A stretch of 64,000 bases of DNA, from positions 5,580,001 to 5,644,000 of the forward strand of contig OY744470.1 in the NCBI GenBank assembly GCA_963556145.1, written 5' to 3'. The notes beneath the pieces are model-generated. The model did not search any database. It saw only the letters and a program-made list of their open reading frames with translations, and was not told the origin of the DNA. Position numbers and translations under genes: made by a program. Position 1 is the first letter of the stretch, and every line of letters begins with the position of its first letter. Below, piece after piece: positions 45,366 through 56,991 of this stretch. Source of the DNA: Hygrocybe punicea. Its lineage: Eukaryota > Basidiomycota > Agaricomycetes > Agaricales > Hygrophoraceae.

Positions 45366-46005
45366 ATGGCTGAAAGCGGTGTAGATGGCGAGGGACACCC
45401 AATGGGCAGCAATGGCCCCAGATGACCGTGATGCAACCAAACAGGAGATGGGGGCAATGGAGAGCCAGTAAACACAGATGCAGCAGGGGTGGTGCATCCA
45501 CCCCCGCTGCCCAGGTATGTATTTTTCTTCATTCCTTCTTGCTAATGTTGTACTACAGGGCCGCACTGCATCCAAGCACCATGCTGATGAAATTCAGCAA
45601 AGATGACAAAGGACAATGATGACAACGACAATGACAACGGGCGTGGGTGAACCACCCATGCCCTTCTGTAAGTTTTTCTGTTTAAAATTCATATATTATT
45701 ATATACTGACTAGTGGCACACCCTACCTCCCTTGCCCCCACCCCCACATAGGCCAGCGCCAAGGAGGCAGATGATGGGATGGCAATGACCACGACCAGAC
45801 AAGAATGGGAATGGGTCCAAGGGTGACGAAGCCGACAGGATGCAACGGGGACAACAGAGATGGAGACAACGACAGGACGACAGCAGCTGTGAGAGTCACA
45901 AAGGACAATGATGGCAGCAGCAGCAGCAGCAGCAACAGCAACAACGCCAACGCCAACAGCAGCAACGCCAGCAAATGAGGACCATGAATGAGGATGACTG
46001 GACTG
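45366..46005 (+). repeat. Exon-like repeated units, part 2
   Basis: Continuation of the 43530-44215 structure after the nested element: ggggtggtgcatccacccccgctgcccag|gtatgt at about 45509, a 50-bp intron-like stretch ending ctacag, a second unit ending ccttctgtaagt, then a Gln/Asn-rich stretch with (cag)n at about 45916-45970. Splice signals recur with exon-like spacing. Confidence 0.4.
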
Positions 46006-46018
46006 CGAGGTAGGAACC

Positions 46019-46185
46019 TCTGTCTCCCTTTACCCTCTCCCTTTCTCTTTACCCTCTCCCTCTATCCTCTCCCACTTCCTCCCTTCCCCTTCCCACTTCC
46101 TCCCTTCCCCTTCCCACTTCCTCCCTTCCCCTTCCCACTTCCTCCCTTCCCCTTCCCACTTCCTCCCTATCTCCTCTTCCCCTTA
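46019..46185. repeat. 21-bp pyrimidine minisatellite
   Basis: Five or so copies of cccttccccttcccacttcct. A strong strand-asymmetric pyrimidine tract able to adopt triplex-type structures. Confidence 0.85.
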
Positions 46186-46336
46186 TTTTAGTATTGTTTA
46201 GTTAATTTGTGGAATATTAAGAATTCTTGTATTTGGAGTTTTCAGTATGAGAGTAGAGAAAACAACCAAAAAGTGTGGACTTTCCTCAAAAACTTGTGAA
46301 ATATGGGCTCTTAAAATCCTGGATAGTCCTTCCTGT

Positions 46337-46696
46337 TAGTGTTGCCATATGTTTTTTGGAAAATGGCTATATCATACCTAATAAAATAGTCAATATTATG
46401 TGGATATTTGAGCATGTAGATGACATGGAAAGCTGAAGGGTCTTCTGCCAACATTAGTTGATCAGATCAGCCTTGGCTTGCGTATTTGACCAGCTTGGAA
46501 TCAGCTTTGAATTATAGCTGATTGAAAGCTGGTAAAATAAGTGAGCAAAGACCAATCTGATCAACTACTGTTGTCAGAAGACCCCTTGGCTTTTCATGTG
46601 ATCTACACACTCAAATATCCTCATAATATTGACTATTTTATTAGGAATGATGTAGCCATTTTCCAAAAAACATTGGTCATAGCTGTAGCAACACTA
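46337..46696. mobile_element. Palindromic MITE, TAGTGTTGC ends
   Basis: About 145 bp at each side are inverted copies (ttttttggaaaatggct, aataaaatagtcaatatta, agttgatcagat), leaving a short centre. The tips TAGTGTTGC / GCAACACTA resemble those of the CAG-rich hAT-type elements. The flanks do not show a matching 8-bp duplication, so it is old or its ends are slightly mis-set. Confidence 0.75.
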
Positions 46697-46739
46697 ATTG
46701 GCAAGGAGTGTGTAGATTACATGGAAGTTTAACTGCAAC

Positions 46740-47500
46740 AAGAATGAACCAGCTAAAATCAATATTAGCATAAAGCATGTATGTATGGGTTGCACCAGGC
46801 TGGCAATAACATCCATATTATTGGAATGAACACAGAACATCGATGCTGGATGGGAACAAGGTCAGAGTAGTACAACAAGGGGTGGTGGAATACTGCAGGA
46901 CATTACCTTGCTTGAATAAACAAGGAAGCTTTCTTGCACCCCCATAATTGTAACCACTTTTTGTTCAAACCAAATTTCTCTGGCAGTCATTCCAATAAAT
47001 CCCAGACTTCAACTTCCTTGCAATTTTCCTATGATACCATGTATTTATGAATTATGTACTATGCTATGAAAATACAAATATGTTTGATTTTTATTTACAA
47101 TGGCAAGCAAGGTTTTGTTTCTGACAACATAGTTGCAGCTTCCTAATAATAGAATAGTCAGGAATATTACTAAGGCTTTGGACAGTATGGACAGTCACTA
47201 GTGGCTGTCCATACTAAAGGTGGCATGATGAGTCATGCAACCTTCCTCCAGAATTGTTCACTTCCAATTAGACAAGATCAGTGAGAATTTGTAGTTGGAA
47301 CTTGGAAGGAAGGTTAGACCAGAGTTTTGTTAGGTCAAATGAAGGACACCATGAGACTATATCATCTAAACTCAATAAAGTATCTTAAATTTGGATAGTC
47401 TATGAGTGAATCCCACATTTTCTAGGGCTCTTGATGGCATGTATAGCTTCTAATGCATCAGCCTTTACATACTTTAAGTTTTGGAAGAATAGTTTTCAGG
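46740..47500. other. AT-rich sequence without genes
   Basis: No credible ORF. It holds a short perfect-type palindrome at about 47188-47217 (agtatggacag, loop tcactagtgg, ctgtccatact). Confidence 0.5.
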
Positions 47501-48006
47501 TAGTGTTGCCGTAGTTCGGTTCCGAACCTAGCCGAACCCGGTTCAAACCCCGAACCAAACCCGGGGTTCAGTCTAAGTTCAGCCAAATGCTGAACCGGAC
47601 CGCGGGTTCGGTTCAGGGTTTCGAGGCTGGCCGGATTTCCTGAACGGCTCCAAACCGCGTCCAAACCGCGAACGCGGATATTTTTAAGGAATTTATTTCA
47701 TTTGTTTTTCATATTTCTTTACTTACCATTTCGTGTTAAACGGTATCATGTGACCGGCCGTAGTAGCTTTCACGCGACACAGCAACATCAACGCGGATTG
47801 AACACAACACAATTTGTGTTGTGTTCCTCAAGGTAAGTTTCCTTTGTTTCTTAACTTTACTAATGTTATTTGCGACAGGCAAATCGACAACCACGGCAAT
47901 GACAACCACAACGCCCAGCAGCAGCAGCAGCAATGTCGGCAGCAGCAGCAACAGCGGCAGCAGCAACGGCAACAGCAGCAGCAGCAGGAGCGCAGCAGCA
48001 ACAGCA

Positions 48007-48066
<60 letters not shown>

Positions 48067-48166
48067 ACGGCCACGACAGCAGCAGCAGCGCCGGCAGCGG
48101 CAGCAGCAGCAGCAGCAGCAGCAGGAGCGCAGGAGCAACAGCAGCAACGGCGGCAGCAGCAACGGC

Positions 48167-48199
<33 letters not shown>

Positions 48200-48856
48200 G
48201 CCGGCAGCGGCAGCAGCAGCAGCAGGAGCGCAGGAGCAACAGCAGCAACGGCGGCAGCAGCAACGGCGGCAACGGCGGCAACAGCAGCAGCAGCAGCAGC
48301 AACGCCGGCAGCAGCAGCAGCAGCAACGCTGGCAGCAGCAACACCGGCAGCAGCAGCAGCTGCTGCTGGTGCATCAAGCCCCAACCTCACCATCAGCGGC
48401 GGCAACAACAACGGCAACCACCACCACGACGGCGAGCAGCAGCAGCAGCAGCAGCAATGCCGGCAGCAGCAGCAACAGCGGCAGCGGCAACGGCAACAGC
48501 AGCAGCAGGAGCGCAGCAGCGACGGCAACGGCAGCAGCACCAGCAGCACCAGCAGTGGCTGCGGCAGCAGCAGCAGCAACAGCACCAGACGGCTCCCCCG
48601 TAGCCCAACTTCCTCGCGAAGCGTAGCGCCGTATCAATTGATACGTGCCTGCCATTCGCGAGGAGAACGGAGCTCAGGGGTGAGCCAACCTCGGTCTGGG
48701 GTTCAGACCGCGTCTGAACCCCAGACCGAACGCGAAGAGACGGTTCAAAGCCGTTCGGGTCCAGGTTTGGCCATGCGCCAAACCGGACCCGAAGTTCAGT
48801 TCGCGGTTCCGCCAAAAAGGCTCGGAACCGGACCGAACTGAACTTCGGCAACACTA
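47501..48856 (+). mobile_element. hAT-type non-autonomous element with CAG-rich core (copy 2)
   Basis: Same ends (TAGTGTTGCCG / CGGCAACACTA) and plan as copy 1 at 31029. It has an exact 8-bp duplication TTTTCAGG (47493-47500, 48857-48864). An intron-like unit (gtaagt at about 47833, gcgacag before 47880) again precedes the triplet region, which is longer here (about 47910-48590) with CAG, CAA and GGC codons. Both copies have the same splice-like ends although the triplet tracts differ, so the upstream part is under some constraint or of recent common origin. No transposase. Confidence 0.9.
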
Positions 48857-48864
48857 TTTTCAGG

Positions 48865-49990
48865 GCAACTCAGAAAGCAAATTCCAGATTCCTTGTTGAT
48901 AGATCTGGCATATATTTGTTCAGAGATCTTTGTATTCAGTCGCTACCACTTCAAATGAAAGTCTGGTACTGCCAGATAATCAGTTACTGAATAAGCATTT
49001 GAAATATTGGGAGAAAATGGAGTCATGACTCAAGGACATGATATTATTACTGGTTGGTTGTGATCCAGCTGCTTTGATTGGACAGGGTTAGAATTAAGTA
49101 GTACCAATACTTGGTGGTGAGGATACCCATTTGGCTGTTCAAGATGTGACTCAAGCTTAAAAATATGTCCATCAGCATGGTGTTATTATGGATGCACAAT
49201 TGAGTATATGTGCCAAAAAATTATAATCCAGCTTACTGAATGGTTAAATGACTCAAATCTGGTTATTGGAAAATATGATGGGAATGATACTTAACTATAA
49301 GAGAGCCTTCAATACAAATCAGTTCTGATGTTCATGTTATTGTATGGTCACTTGGACAGACCTTGAGTGTAGGCTTGTGAACAGTTGGATGCACAGTTGG
49401 GTGGATTTAAATCAATCTTGAAGCAAAAGACTTGAAGTAATTTCAACTGGTTTCTTCATGCTATGCTGTTTTTTCATATGGGAGATCTTTTTAAAAGCAA
49501 CACAAAACAACAGAGAGATAAGAAATATAGGAAAAGCAGAATGAGAAAGGCATAAGTATTTGAAAATAAAACTGAGACTTTATATTGACAATAATTACTT
49601 ATACTAGTAACATTTTGATACCAACTGGATATATTTGATCATGGCTTTCTTATCATTAAAGGAATGTGTGGAAGTCTGGAAGAGTGCAACATATAGTATA
49701 TTTTGAAGTTTGTCTTTGAAATTTACCAGGACTTTACCAGGACTCTACCAGGAATCCACCAGGAATGGTGTGTTGTCAGAAATCCCCTATTGTCAATATT
49801 GATTGAGAAAAAGGTCAAAAGGTTTCAAAAAGCTGGTGTAGTGCCTGACATGCTTAGTCAGCAGGTCACGTGAGGTTCAGGATGACTTACATCGGGAAAA
49901 CGTGGACGAAATGACATGAGATTATAAATGATTAGCAGATAAATTATTTGAATAATATATATAACTATTATACATTGTCTGGTAATGGAA
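48865..49990. other. AT-rich sequence without genes
   Basis: No convincing ORF or element ends; it contains a small CCAGGA patch at 49718-49768. Confidence 0.5.
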
Positions 49991-49999
49991 GATATAGGA

Positions 50000-50570
50000 C
50001 AGTCGAGTTTGCAGAAACTGCAAAGTGTGCCAGAATGAGTGAAATGACTATGCGGTACAAGACTTGCCAAAATTTGCCAAATATGTAAGTCTGGTAGCTC
50101 TCATCATACCTAGCAGAATTAGATACCTGGTAGGATACGTCTGAATTACAATACTTGCTTGGATGGACATGAAACCGAAATATATATCTGCATTTATAAA
50201 AGACAGTAGAGTTTGCAGAAATGGCAAGGTCTGCCGGACGGAGCAAAATGACAATATAATATAAGAGTCGCAGGCAGTGGTCGGCATATTAAGCATGGCA
50301 GGCGTGATAGGATCTACCTGAATGGCAGTACTTGCCCAGATCAACAAGAAGGACATCAAACAGAAATATCCATCTGCATTTATAAAAGACAGTAGAGTTG
50401 GCAGAAATGGCAAAGTCTGCCGGATGGAGCAAAATGACAGTGTAATACAAGAGTCGCACGTAGCGATCGGCATATTAAGTATGACAGGTGTGATAGGTCC
50501 CACCTGGCTGGCAGTACTTGCCCAGATCAACAAGGAAGACATGAATCTGAAGACAGTTACCTACCCAGAT
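50000..50570. repeat. Roughly 190-bp tandem repeat, three units
   Basis: Landmark gcagaaatggcaaagtctgcc recurs at about 50010, 50213 and 50400, with the intervening sequence (gatcaacaagaaggacat, ggcatattaag) also conserved. The last two units are close, the first diverged. ORFs here are by-products of the repeat. About 430 bp of AT-rich sequence without a gene follow (50571-51000). Confidence 0.8.
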
Positions 50571-51000
50571 AATATCAAATAGCATTGGTGAAAATTACAA
50601 GCTTGATAGCGTTGATATGAAGCATATTAAGCTGTCAGATGTTGTAAGAATGGCAAATTCGATCAGATACAACTGTATGACATTGCTTGTCCAGATATGT
50701 CAGAATGCCGGTTGGGATCAGTTTGCACCTGAACCAGAGATATGGATGAGTTAGCACAAGGCTTACTGTTGCAGGTATTGCGTGGTAAGAACCAGCCGGC
50801 TTGGACGAATAGCGTCGGAAGCTTCCTGCAATTCAGCGTCTTCACAGCTGTCATCTGAATGGCACCATAGATGAACAAATGGGATGGATTTCCTGATGTA
50901 TGCTACATTTGGAATCTTATCAACATATGGTACTACATTGCAAATCTAATCAAATGGTAAAAATTACGTTCCCCAGGCCCTATCCCGCTAACTGAGGTGA

Positions 51001-52453
51001 TCACTCAGTTGGAGCTGCAACCGCAGCGGCTGCTTGTCTCTGGGCCCTCTTCTCCTTGATCTTTGCGAGAGCGCTATTCTTTGCAAGCGGCCGTTGAGCC
51101 GAGGTATAACTTGGAAAGATATGGCTTGTGAGGATGGGCTTGTCATTGGATCCCACTGAGCAGTTGTCAACCTACTCACCGATTCCACCATACCATGAGG
51201 TCGTTGACCTCTTCCTTCTCTTCAACGTCCTCGAAAAGTTCCAAAATGCTACTGTAGAAGCGTTCAGAGTCTGTTACCGTGTCGGACCGCGAAAAAACTG
51301 CGGAGGAGCTGAGGGCGAACCGAGCCTGGAGCGGATTATATAGCGGGTGATAGAAAAACAGAGGCGGGACCAGACAGACCTGAGTCGCTATGTAAGCGAG
51401 TGATGCTGGGGTGACACCTGTCATGCCATGGATTCGTGCATTCCCAGATCGCGTGGCCTTGTTCTCCTTGTCAACGGAACTTGGCGACGTGAATACATGC
51501 TTATATGCCTGCAATGAGTCGGTAGATAACAGAGCAACGAAACAGAGGATAAAATACAACGCACTGAAACGAGAATCGGACTTCTGAACAAGCCCTTCCA
51601 CAGGTCCTCCGGATCATAATCGTAACCTGCATATAGGAAGACTGGCCATTGGTCACCGGAAACTACCATCTCTCCACTTCGCAGCTTCTCTTTAACTCTG
51701 TATAAATTAGTGTGAGGCAAGGACGAACCTGAAGGATAGATACTCAGCATTGGCCCAATCCAAGCCTGCAGGGCAGAGCAGCGCTCCTGTACGTTCATGG
51801 TGGAAACCGCGATCCATCTTGACATTGCGCCCAAGTGGTGGGCTGAGGGTTTGGCCTCGAGGTGTTATCCAATCCAATATAGGACCCTTGAGACTTTTCG
51901 TGTCATCAGAGCGGGCGCTTGACACCCCCTTTTGTATCTAAGGACAAAAGCCTTGATCAGCGGCAGAAGGATCTTGTTGACTGGACGTACCATTTCAGCT
52001 ATACTCCCCATATCTTCCCCGTCACCGTTCATGAGACGCTGCTCAAGACCTGGGATCATCTGCAACAATGCCTCAAAAACTCAGTGCTCCCTTCTCTGCC
52101 TGTGACGACGAACAATTATGCACGGTTAAATTAGGGACGGATGATTGAAGCGTGGGAGAGACAAACTCGTAAGTAAAAGCTTCATCCGGCTCTTCCGCCA
52201 GTTCTCCCACTCGTAATAGACCGTTGGTGAGAAGGGCCGAAACACTGCATAATGCATGTATGGTCCAGCCAAAGTGACGGCCGTGATGGACTAACGGATT
52301 AGCGAGACAGCTGTAAAGAGGGATAAGAGCAGTAAGTTTCCAAATCCAAAAGGTTTGAAAATTCAACACTTACAGGCGTTTTTTTGGCCCAAGTGTAAGG
52401 GCGCCCGCCCTTTTACGGCTTGCTGTGGCCCAGGTGTCCTCCTCCTCAGACAT
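51001..52453 (-). pseudogene. DUF6698-like gene, one premature stop
   Basis: Minus-strand gene with about eight exons. It starts at ATG 52453 (MSEEEDTWATASRKRAG) and continues after a clean intron with NPLVHHGRHFGWTIHAL and VGELAEEPDEAFTYE. Further exons read LQMIPGLEQRLMNGDG, GPILDWITPRGQTLSPP, DRGFHHERTGALLCPA, VVSGDQWPVFLYAGYDYDPE, HVFTSPSSVDKENKATRSG and RFALSSSAVFSRSDTVTDS. The last exon ends at TGA 51003-51001. The order and motifs match what I recall as DUF6698, an Agaricomycete family of unknown function. In the third exon, TGA (52083-52081) falls in REH-stop-VFEALLQ, where relatives have Arg. All other splice sites look intact. Unless another splice avoids it, the protein is truncated. 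Confidence 0.7.
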
Positions 52454-52947
52454 TCAATTTGAATCAATAGTCCAGGAAGACTTGAAAGAAGGAAGAGTCG
52501 AAAGGGAAAAGATTTGCGAGTTGACAAGTTGACGATACTGCCAGAATTTACTGAATATATACAGCAAAGCTCTCAGGCACCAAGGCTTCTGACTCGACAC
52601 TGACTCAGAATGACTGGTATTGACTCGATTAGACCAAATGGGACCAAACATAGTCTGAGAATCGGACGGGTATAAATGCATCAGTTGACGGTGCTGGTAT
52701 GTAGCGGTGACCCACCCACCATACTCTGTGACTCATGCCTTTGATCCATAGTAGTACCAGTAGTTGCATCTATCTCCATCAAATCCATACTTCGACCAAC
52801 GCTGTCCTCCAATTCAATCACAATCAGGGCTATGGGCTGAAGGTTTGGAAATGGTGTGTCCTGATGCTTCATTAATGTGTTAGAACGCATAAGCTGATTC
52901 TTGACAGGCCGGTAAACACAGACGGCGAACGAGTCCCACCCTCGGAG

Positions 52948-53751
52948 TTGCCCAATCACCGCCTTTCCCATCGGTTCCACGGTCCATGCTGCATTTGCCC
53001 AGTGACCAGAGTCTTAGCCCGAGGGCGGTCCCAATTCATAGAAGCAGCTATCTTGATGGTCAGGACTGGTCGCCTTGCCGGACAGTATGTTGCTTGTTGT
53101 GCGCGTGGTAGATGCGGATATATGGGTGAGTTTCAGCAGGTTCCGATATTAAGAAAGAAATACTGACCTTGAGTGGAAGTTCACATTGAACGCCTATATG
53201 ACAAGATTGGAGTGCCGGTGCAGTCCTATCCGTCAAGAGGTTGGCATTTCAACATTGTTGAAGTGATGATCATTGATTTCCAGATGCAATACAGATCCTG
53301 GAGAACCGCGCCCGCCCGCATATGAACAACTTGAATCAGTCAGTAACAATGCTGAACCGAATCAAAATGGAGGATCCTCACGGCATCGTCTCCAAGGGTC
53401 TGATGTATTGAGTGGTGAATTTTTCGCATACCAAGTCAGTTAGCTAGACGCTGAAGAACTGAATCAGACATCAACCTGAATAATTCTACATTGGTAGACA
53501 TTCCTTCACCCCAGAAACCAGCACGTGGTCATCGTATTCCGTCTACATCACCTGAATTACTCCAATTATTGCAACTCAATTCTCCAGTTCAGCCAGGTTT
53601 GAAGGAATCCGACTTTCGCGCCTTGTTTGCTAGGTGCACCTGTGGCTTGATCATGACACGAAAGGCCTTCAAGAACCATTACTGCCCGAATGAGAATGCC
53701 TTGACGCTTGAGGCCAACGTCATTGAGATTACCGATAACGATAGTGATTAG
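52948..53751 (+). CDS. Short unknown gene with Cys/His motifs
   Basis: Three tentative exons. The first contains GRLAGQYVACCARGRCGYM and ends at a GTGAGT donor. The second reads VEVHIERLYDKIGVPVQSYP and the last DIPSPQKPARGHRIPSTSPEL, then RALFARCTCGLIMTRKAF and KNHYCPNE, ending SD-stop. The paired CxC..HxxC residues at the C terminus could bind zinc. Similar short proteins recur in Agaricomycetes; function unknown. The start is uncertain and may lie upstream of 52948. The minus-strand open frame 52681-52980 overlaps its 5' part. The 200 bp before it and 370 bp after it contain no other gene. Confidence 0.45.
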
Positions 53752-54121
53752 TCACGGCCAAAACTTTGTTTTTGTTTTTGTTTTCAATTTTCTGCAATGA
53801 CATTTAATGGCGTTAATTCTTTAAATGGGTGATGGAGTCTCAAAGCAGCTGCAAACTGTGATTGTAGAAGAGCGACGCCATTGCTCAAGCACAAACTTGT
53901 AATACTGTGTGATTTTCGCATCAGCTAACTATGGAGCTCACGCGATTGCTGTGCCACAGTTGCTTGAATTGACTCTGTTGAATTAACTGGCCCCTCCTCC
54001 AAAAGCCTGAAGGTTTGGTTTTCTAAACTGGGAGTGTAAAAGTGTGTGAATTGATGCTTGCGGGAGCAATACAAATAGATATTGACAAAATGATATTACA
54101 GTAGTAGTGAAAAAATGATAT

Positions 54122-56461
54122 TTATAATTTTTTTATGACAGCAAGCTGCTCTTTGGATACCGCAATGAATGGGTTGTGGGGTGTGTCGGGTTTTGCGAGG
54201 ACGCACATCCCCTCCCTGTTCATTTTATCAATCAGAAGAATGTCACCTGTGATTGAGTCACCTTTGATCACCACCACTAGCTCTTGAGGGCCTTGCGGAT
54301 GTACCGGGTCGAGAAACTGAATAGGAATGTTCGTGCGCACAGTCGATAGGCGATCACGCATTTGAACATCAACATGTGTTCGATTTCCCCCATTGGATGA
54401 CGGTAGGGTGAAACCAAGGTGACCGAATAGTGTACCACCTGCCCATTCTTTAGTAAAAGTCACCATAATCTTTAAGGCATAAAGTTGGCGGTCTGCGAGC
54501 CAAAGGTCCGGATCGGCTATGAAGAAGTCAGACACACAATGCAGAACAGATCGACAGCATGGCGTACCTTCTGCCTTGTCATCCGGCCTTCCAGGTGTCC
54601 GTGATGATGGGTCCCAAGCGGGACTGACTGGTTCTGAAAACATGTCGACTGGGATGGGGGTAGATGGCGTGAGGGGAGTGGTCGACAGAGGAATGGGTGG
54701 TCGCATGGGCACGCTGGTTCCCGATCCAGTATACTCTCTCGCCTCCATGACTCGAATTGGGCACTCTTGCAGTGGCAGCAGTGCACCATCGTGGCTGCGA
54801 TGCATTAGTTCGGTGCAACGCAACTGGAAACGATAAGACTCACTCAAATATTGTTAAATCCCGAAACTTGAACATGGATTTTCGCACCGTGGCTTCTAAC
54901 TCCACTATGGCGACCCCTCGAAAGTGATTTACGTCTTTGATGATACCTCGGTAGTCCTTGCAGGGTCCTTGAATAACTACAACACGCCGGCCGACTAGTG
55001 GATCCACAGTGTCACACTGTGCAACCTGTGTGCTAGGAACAGCGTCCGATCGTCCCTCACAGAAATCAAGATCTCTGACGAGTACCTGTACCTTCAAAAG
55101 ATGCGTGAGGGGAGTGAAATGGGGATTATGAATGGGAACGAATTTACCTCGGTGGAGGAGGGCTCATGAAATGTTACTACAGAATTATTGCAAGAAACCA
55201 CCCAGCCCGTCTTTCCGATCTCCCGTCCTGACCTGACTTTGATGAAGTCGCCAGGCCGAAAGTGCCTCGTGATATGGACAGCGGGAACATCAATGACATT
55301 TTCCGAAGCACCCATTCCGCTGGGAAGGACCTGGATAATGGCAGCGCTGACAGCATGCACCTCACCAATCACCCCCGCCCATCGACCCCAAGTGACTTCT
55401 ACTCGATCTCCAGGACGTAGAGAAGAATTGGAAATTTGATTAAACGCACCGGAGAGGTCGTTCGATCGAACACCCCCACTTGCCTGAAATTCGAGCAACT
55501 CGGCCACCGTCGGAATGGCCAGTTCCTGAACGAAGTCCTCTAAAATAAATTGTTTCTCGAGGAGGCCGTTCTTGTATATTTCTTTTTGAAACTTCCAACA
55601 CTGGTCGCACTTCTCCACCGAATCTGGCCCATATGCGTTGGCAATGCCATCTTGATCAAATAGACGCTTGGGAGGCCGGCTTTTCCGGGCCGCACCCTTC
55701 CGCTTTTTGCGTTCTAATCGCAGGCGAGGGATGAGAGCTACCTTGGCGGATATATGACTCTTAACCGCAAGAACGTAGGCTAGATCCCCACGGTATAGGC
55801 CCGACGCAATCCGGACCCAGCTCCCTACCTGGGGATTGAAAAAGGACACGAAGAGAGTGAGTAACGATACTGCCTCCTCGATGGGAATGCGGACAATGTC
55901 TCGTATAAAGATATTAGTCTGAGCACGGCAGGCTTCACAAATGTCGCGTTCGGATTTTGCCTCCACATAAATTTTGCCAGGAAGAGAAGGCCGGGTGAAA
56001 GCAGAAAGTATTTTCGGCTGCTGAGAGGAAACTGTGGAGTTAAACAGCAAACGATAGATGATGTTTTGTTCATCCATGCGCTGTTGAGACAACATCAGTA
56101 CAACGGGAAAACTGGAGAAACCGTACTTACGTGGACTGGTACCATCCAGAGCGGGGCATCGTATATAGTTGGGAGCAGGGTAACCTGGGGCACATCCTCT
56201 TCCGGGATATAACGTTGGGCACGCGGTCCATACTTTTCAGTGAACTCTTGGGCAATCCGAGCTAGGTCAGCATCTGGAAGTTCAAGTGGTTGACGATAGA
56301 AAAGATATTCTTCGCCCGAGCAGGCGTGTAAATCCTCGTTTGCAACTGGAACCAAGTTCAAGTTAGCTTGTTGCAATGCTTGCGAGTGATCACCTACAAA
56401 GCTCACTTTCGCTCGCTTCATCGTCCGAGTCACTGTCCAAGTCATTGTCCAAGTCGGCCAT
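54122..56461 (-). CDS. SPT5-like KOW-domain protein
   Basis: Minus-strand gene of about seven exons. The start MADLDNDLDSDSDDE (56461) is acidic, as in SPT5. Then come an NGN-like segment (KIYVEAKSERDICEACR), a KOW unit (GSWVRIASGLYRGDLAYVL), a basic linker (RKKRKGAARKSRPPKRLFDQ), a second KOW region (GDRVEVTWGRWAGVIGEVH) and a third (GDFIKVRSGREIGKTGWVV). Another follows (RRVVVIQGPCKDYRGIIKDV). The tail ends at TAA 54122. Authentic SPT5 is a single-copy elongation factor of about 1000 residues partnering SPT4; this smaller copy (about 690 residues) belongs to the expanded SPT5-like paralogues of mushrooms, role unknown. No internal stop was found. Confidence 0.78.
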
Positions 56462-56639
56462 TGCTTCAATGTCTATATAATGCAAGGTATGGTTCTGTCC
56501 AGTGCACCCAATCAATTCTGAACTCTACACTGAAGTAAGCCCCAAGCGTGACTTACATCGACTCTAGCCTTTTTTCTCATTTTACACCAGAGTATTGTGA
56601 TTGAATTCGAACATCGACTAAAACTATTTTATTGCATGA

Positions 56640-56880
56640 TAACTTAGGGCCGGTTCATTGTTCGCAAACGTTCATCCCTAATTGAATACGACTACTAGTA
56701 GTAGTACGGAGCCTCGGTGTATGCAAGCAACGACTGGGTAGGGTTTTCCTGCACACACTGGCACTGGGCAGAAAATGCAGAGGACAAGGGAAAGCATGAC
56801 TATTCAAGCAAGAATTCGTACTTATGCCGCGATTGTTTAGGGCCGGTTCTGAAAAGGCTTGAACCGGCCCTAAACAATCT
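56640..56880. repeat. Small repeat with ttagggccggttc ends
   Basis: 56831-56879 is a perfect hairpin: gattgtttagggccggttc, an 11-nt loop, then its complement. Another ttagggccggttc occurs at 56646. The pair could be the ends of a 230-bp MITE or of two nested ones. No duplicated target was confirmed. Confidence 0.6.
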
Positions 56881-56991
56881 CTGAATAAAAGTTGAAAGCG
56901 TCAAGTTGAAGAATGCTTTCACTCTTTCTATACCGATACTGGAGTGTAATATACAGTGCTAGTAGTACTAATAGTACCATAGTTGAACAGC

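Noticed and set aside
52681..52980. 99-codon minus-strand ORF
   Set aside because: No recognisable motif, and it overlaps the 5' part of the better supported plus-strand gene at 52948.
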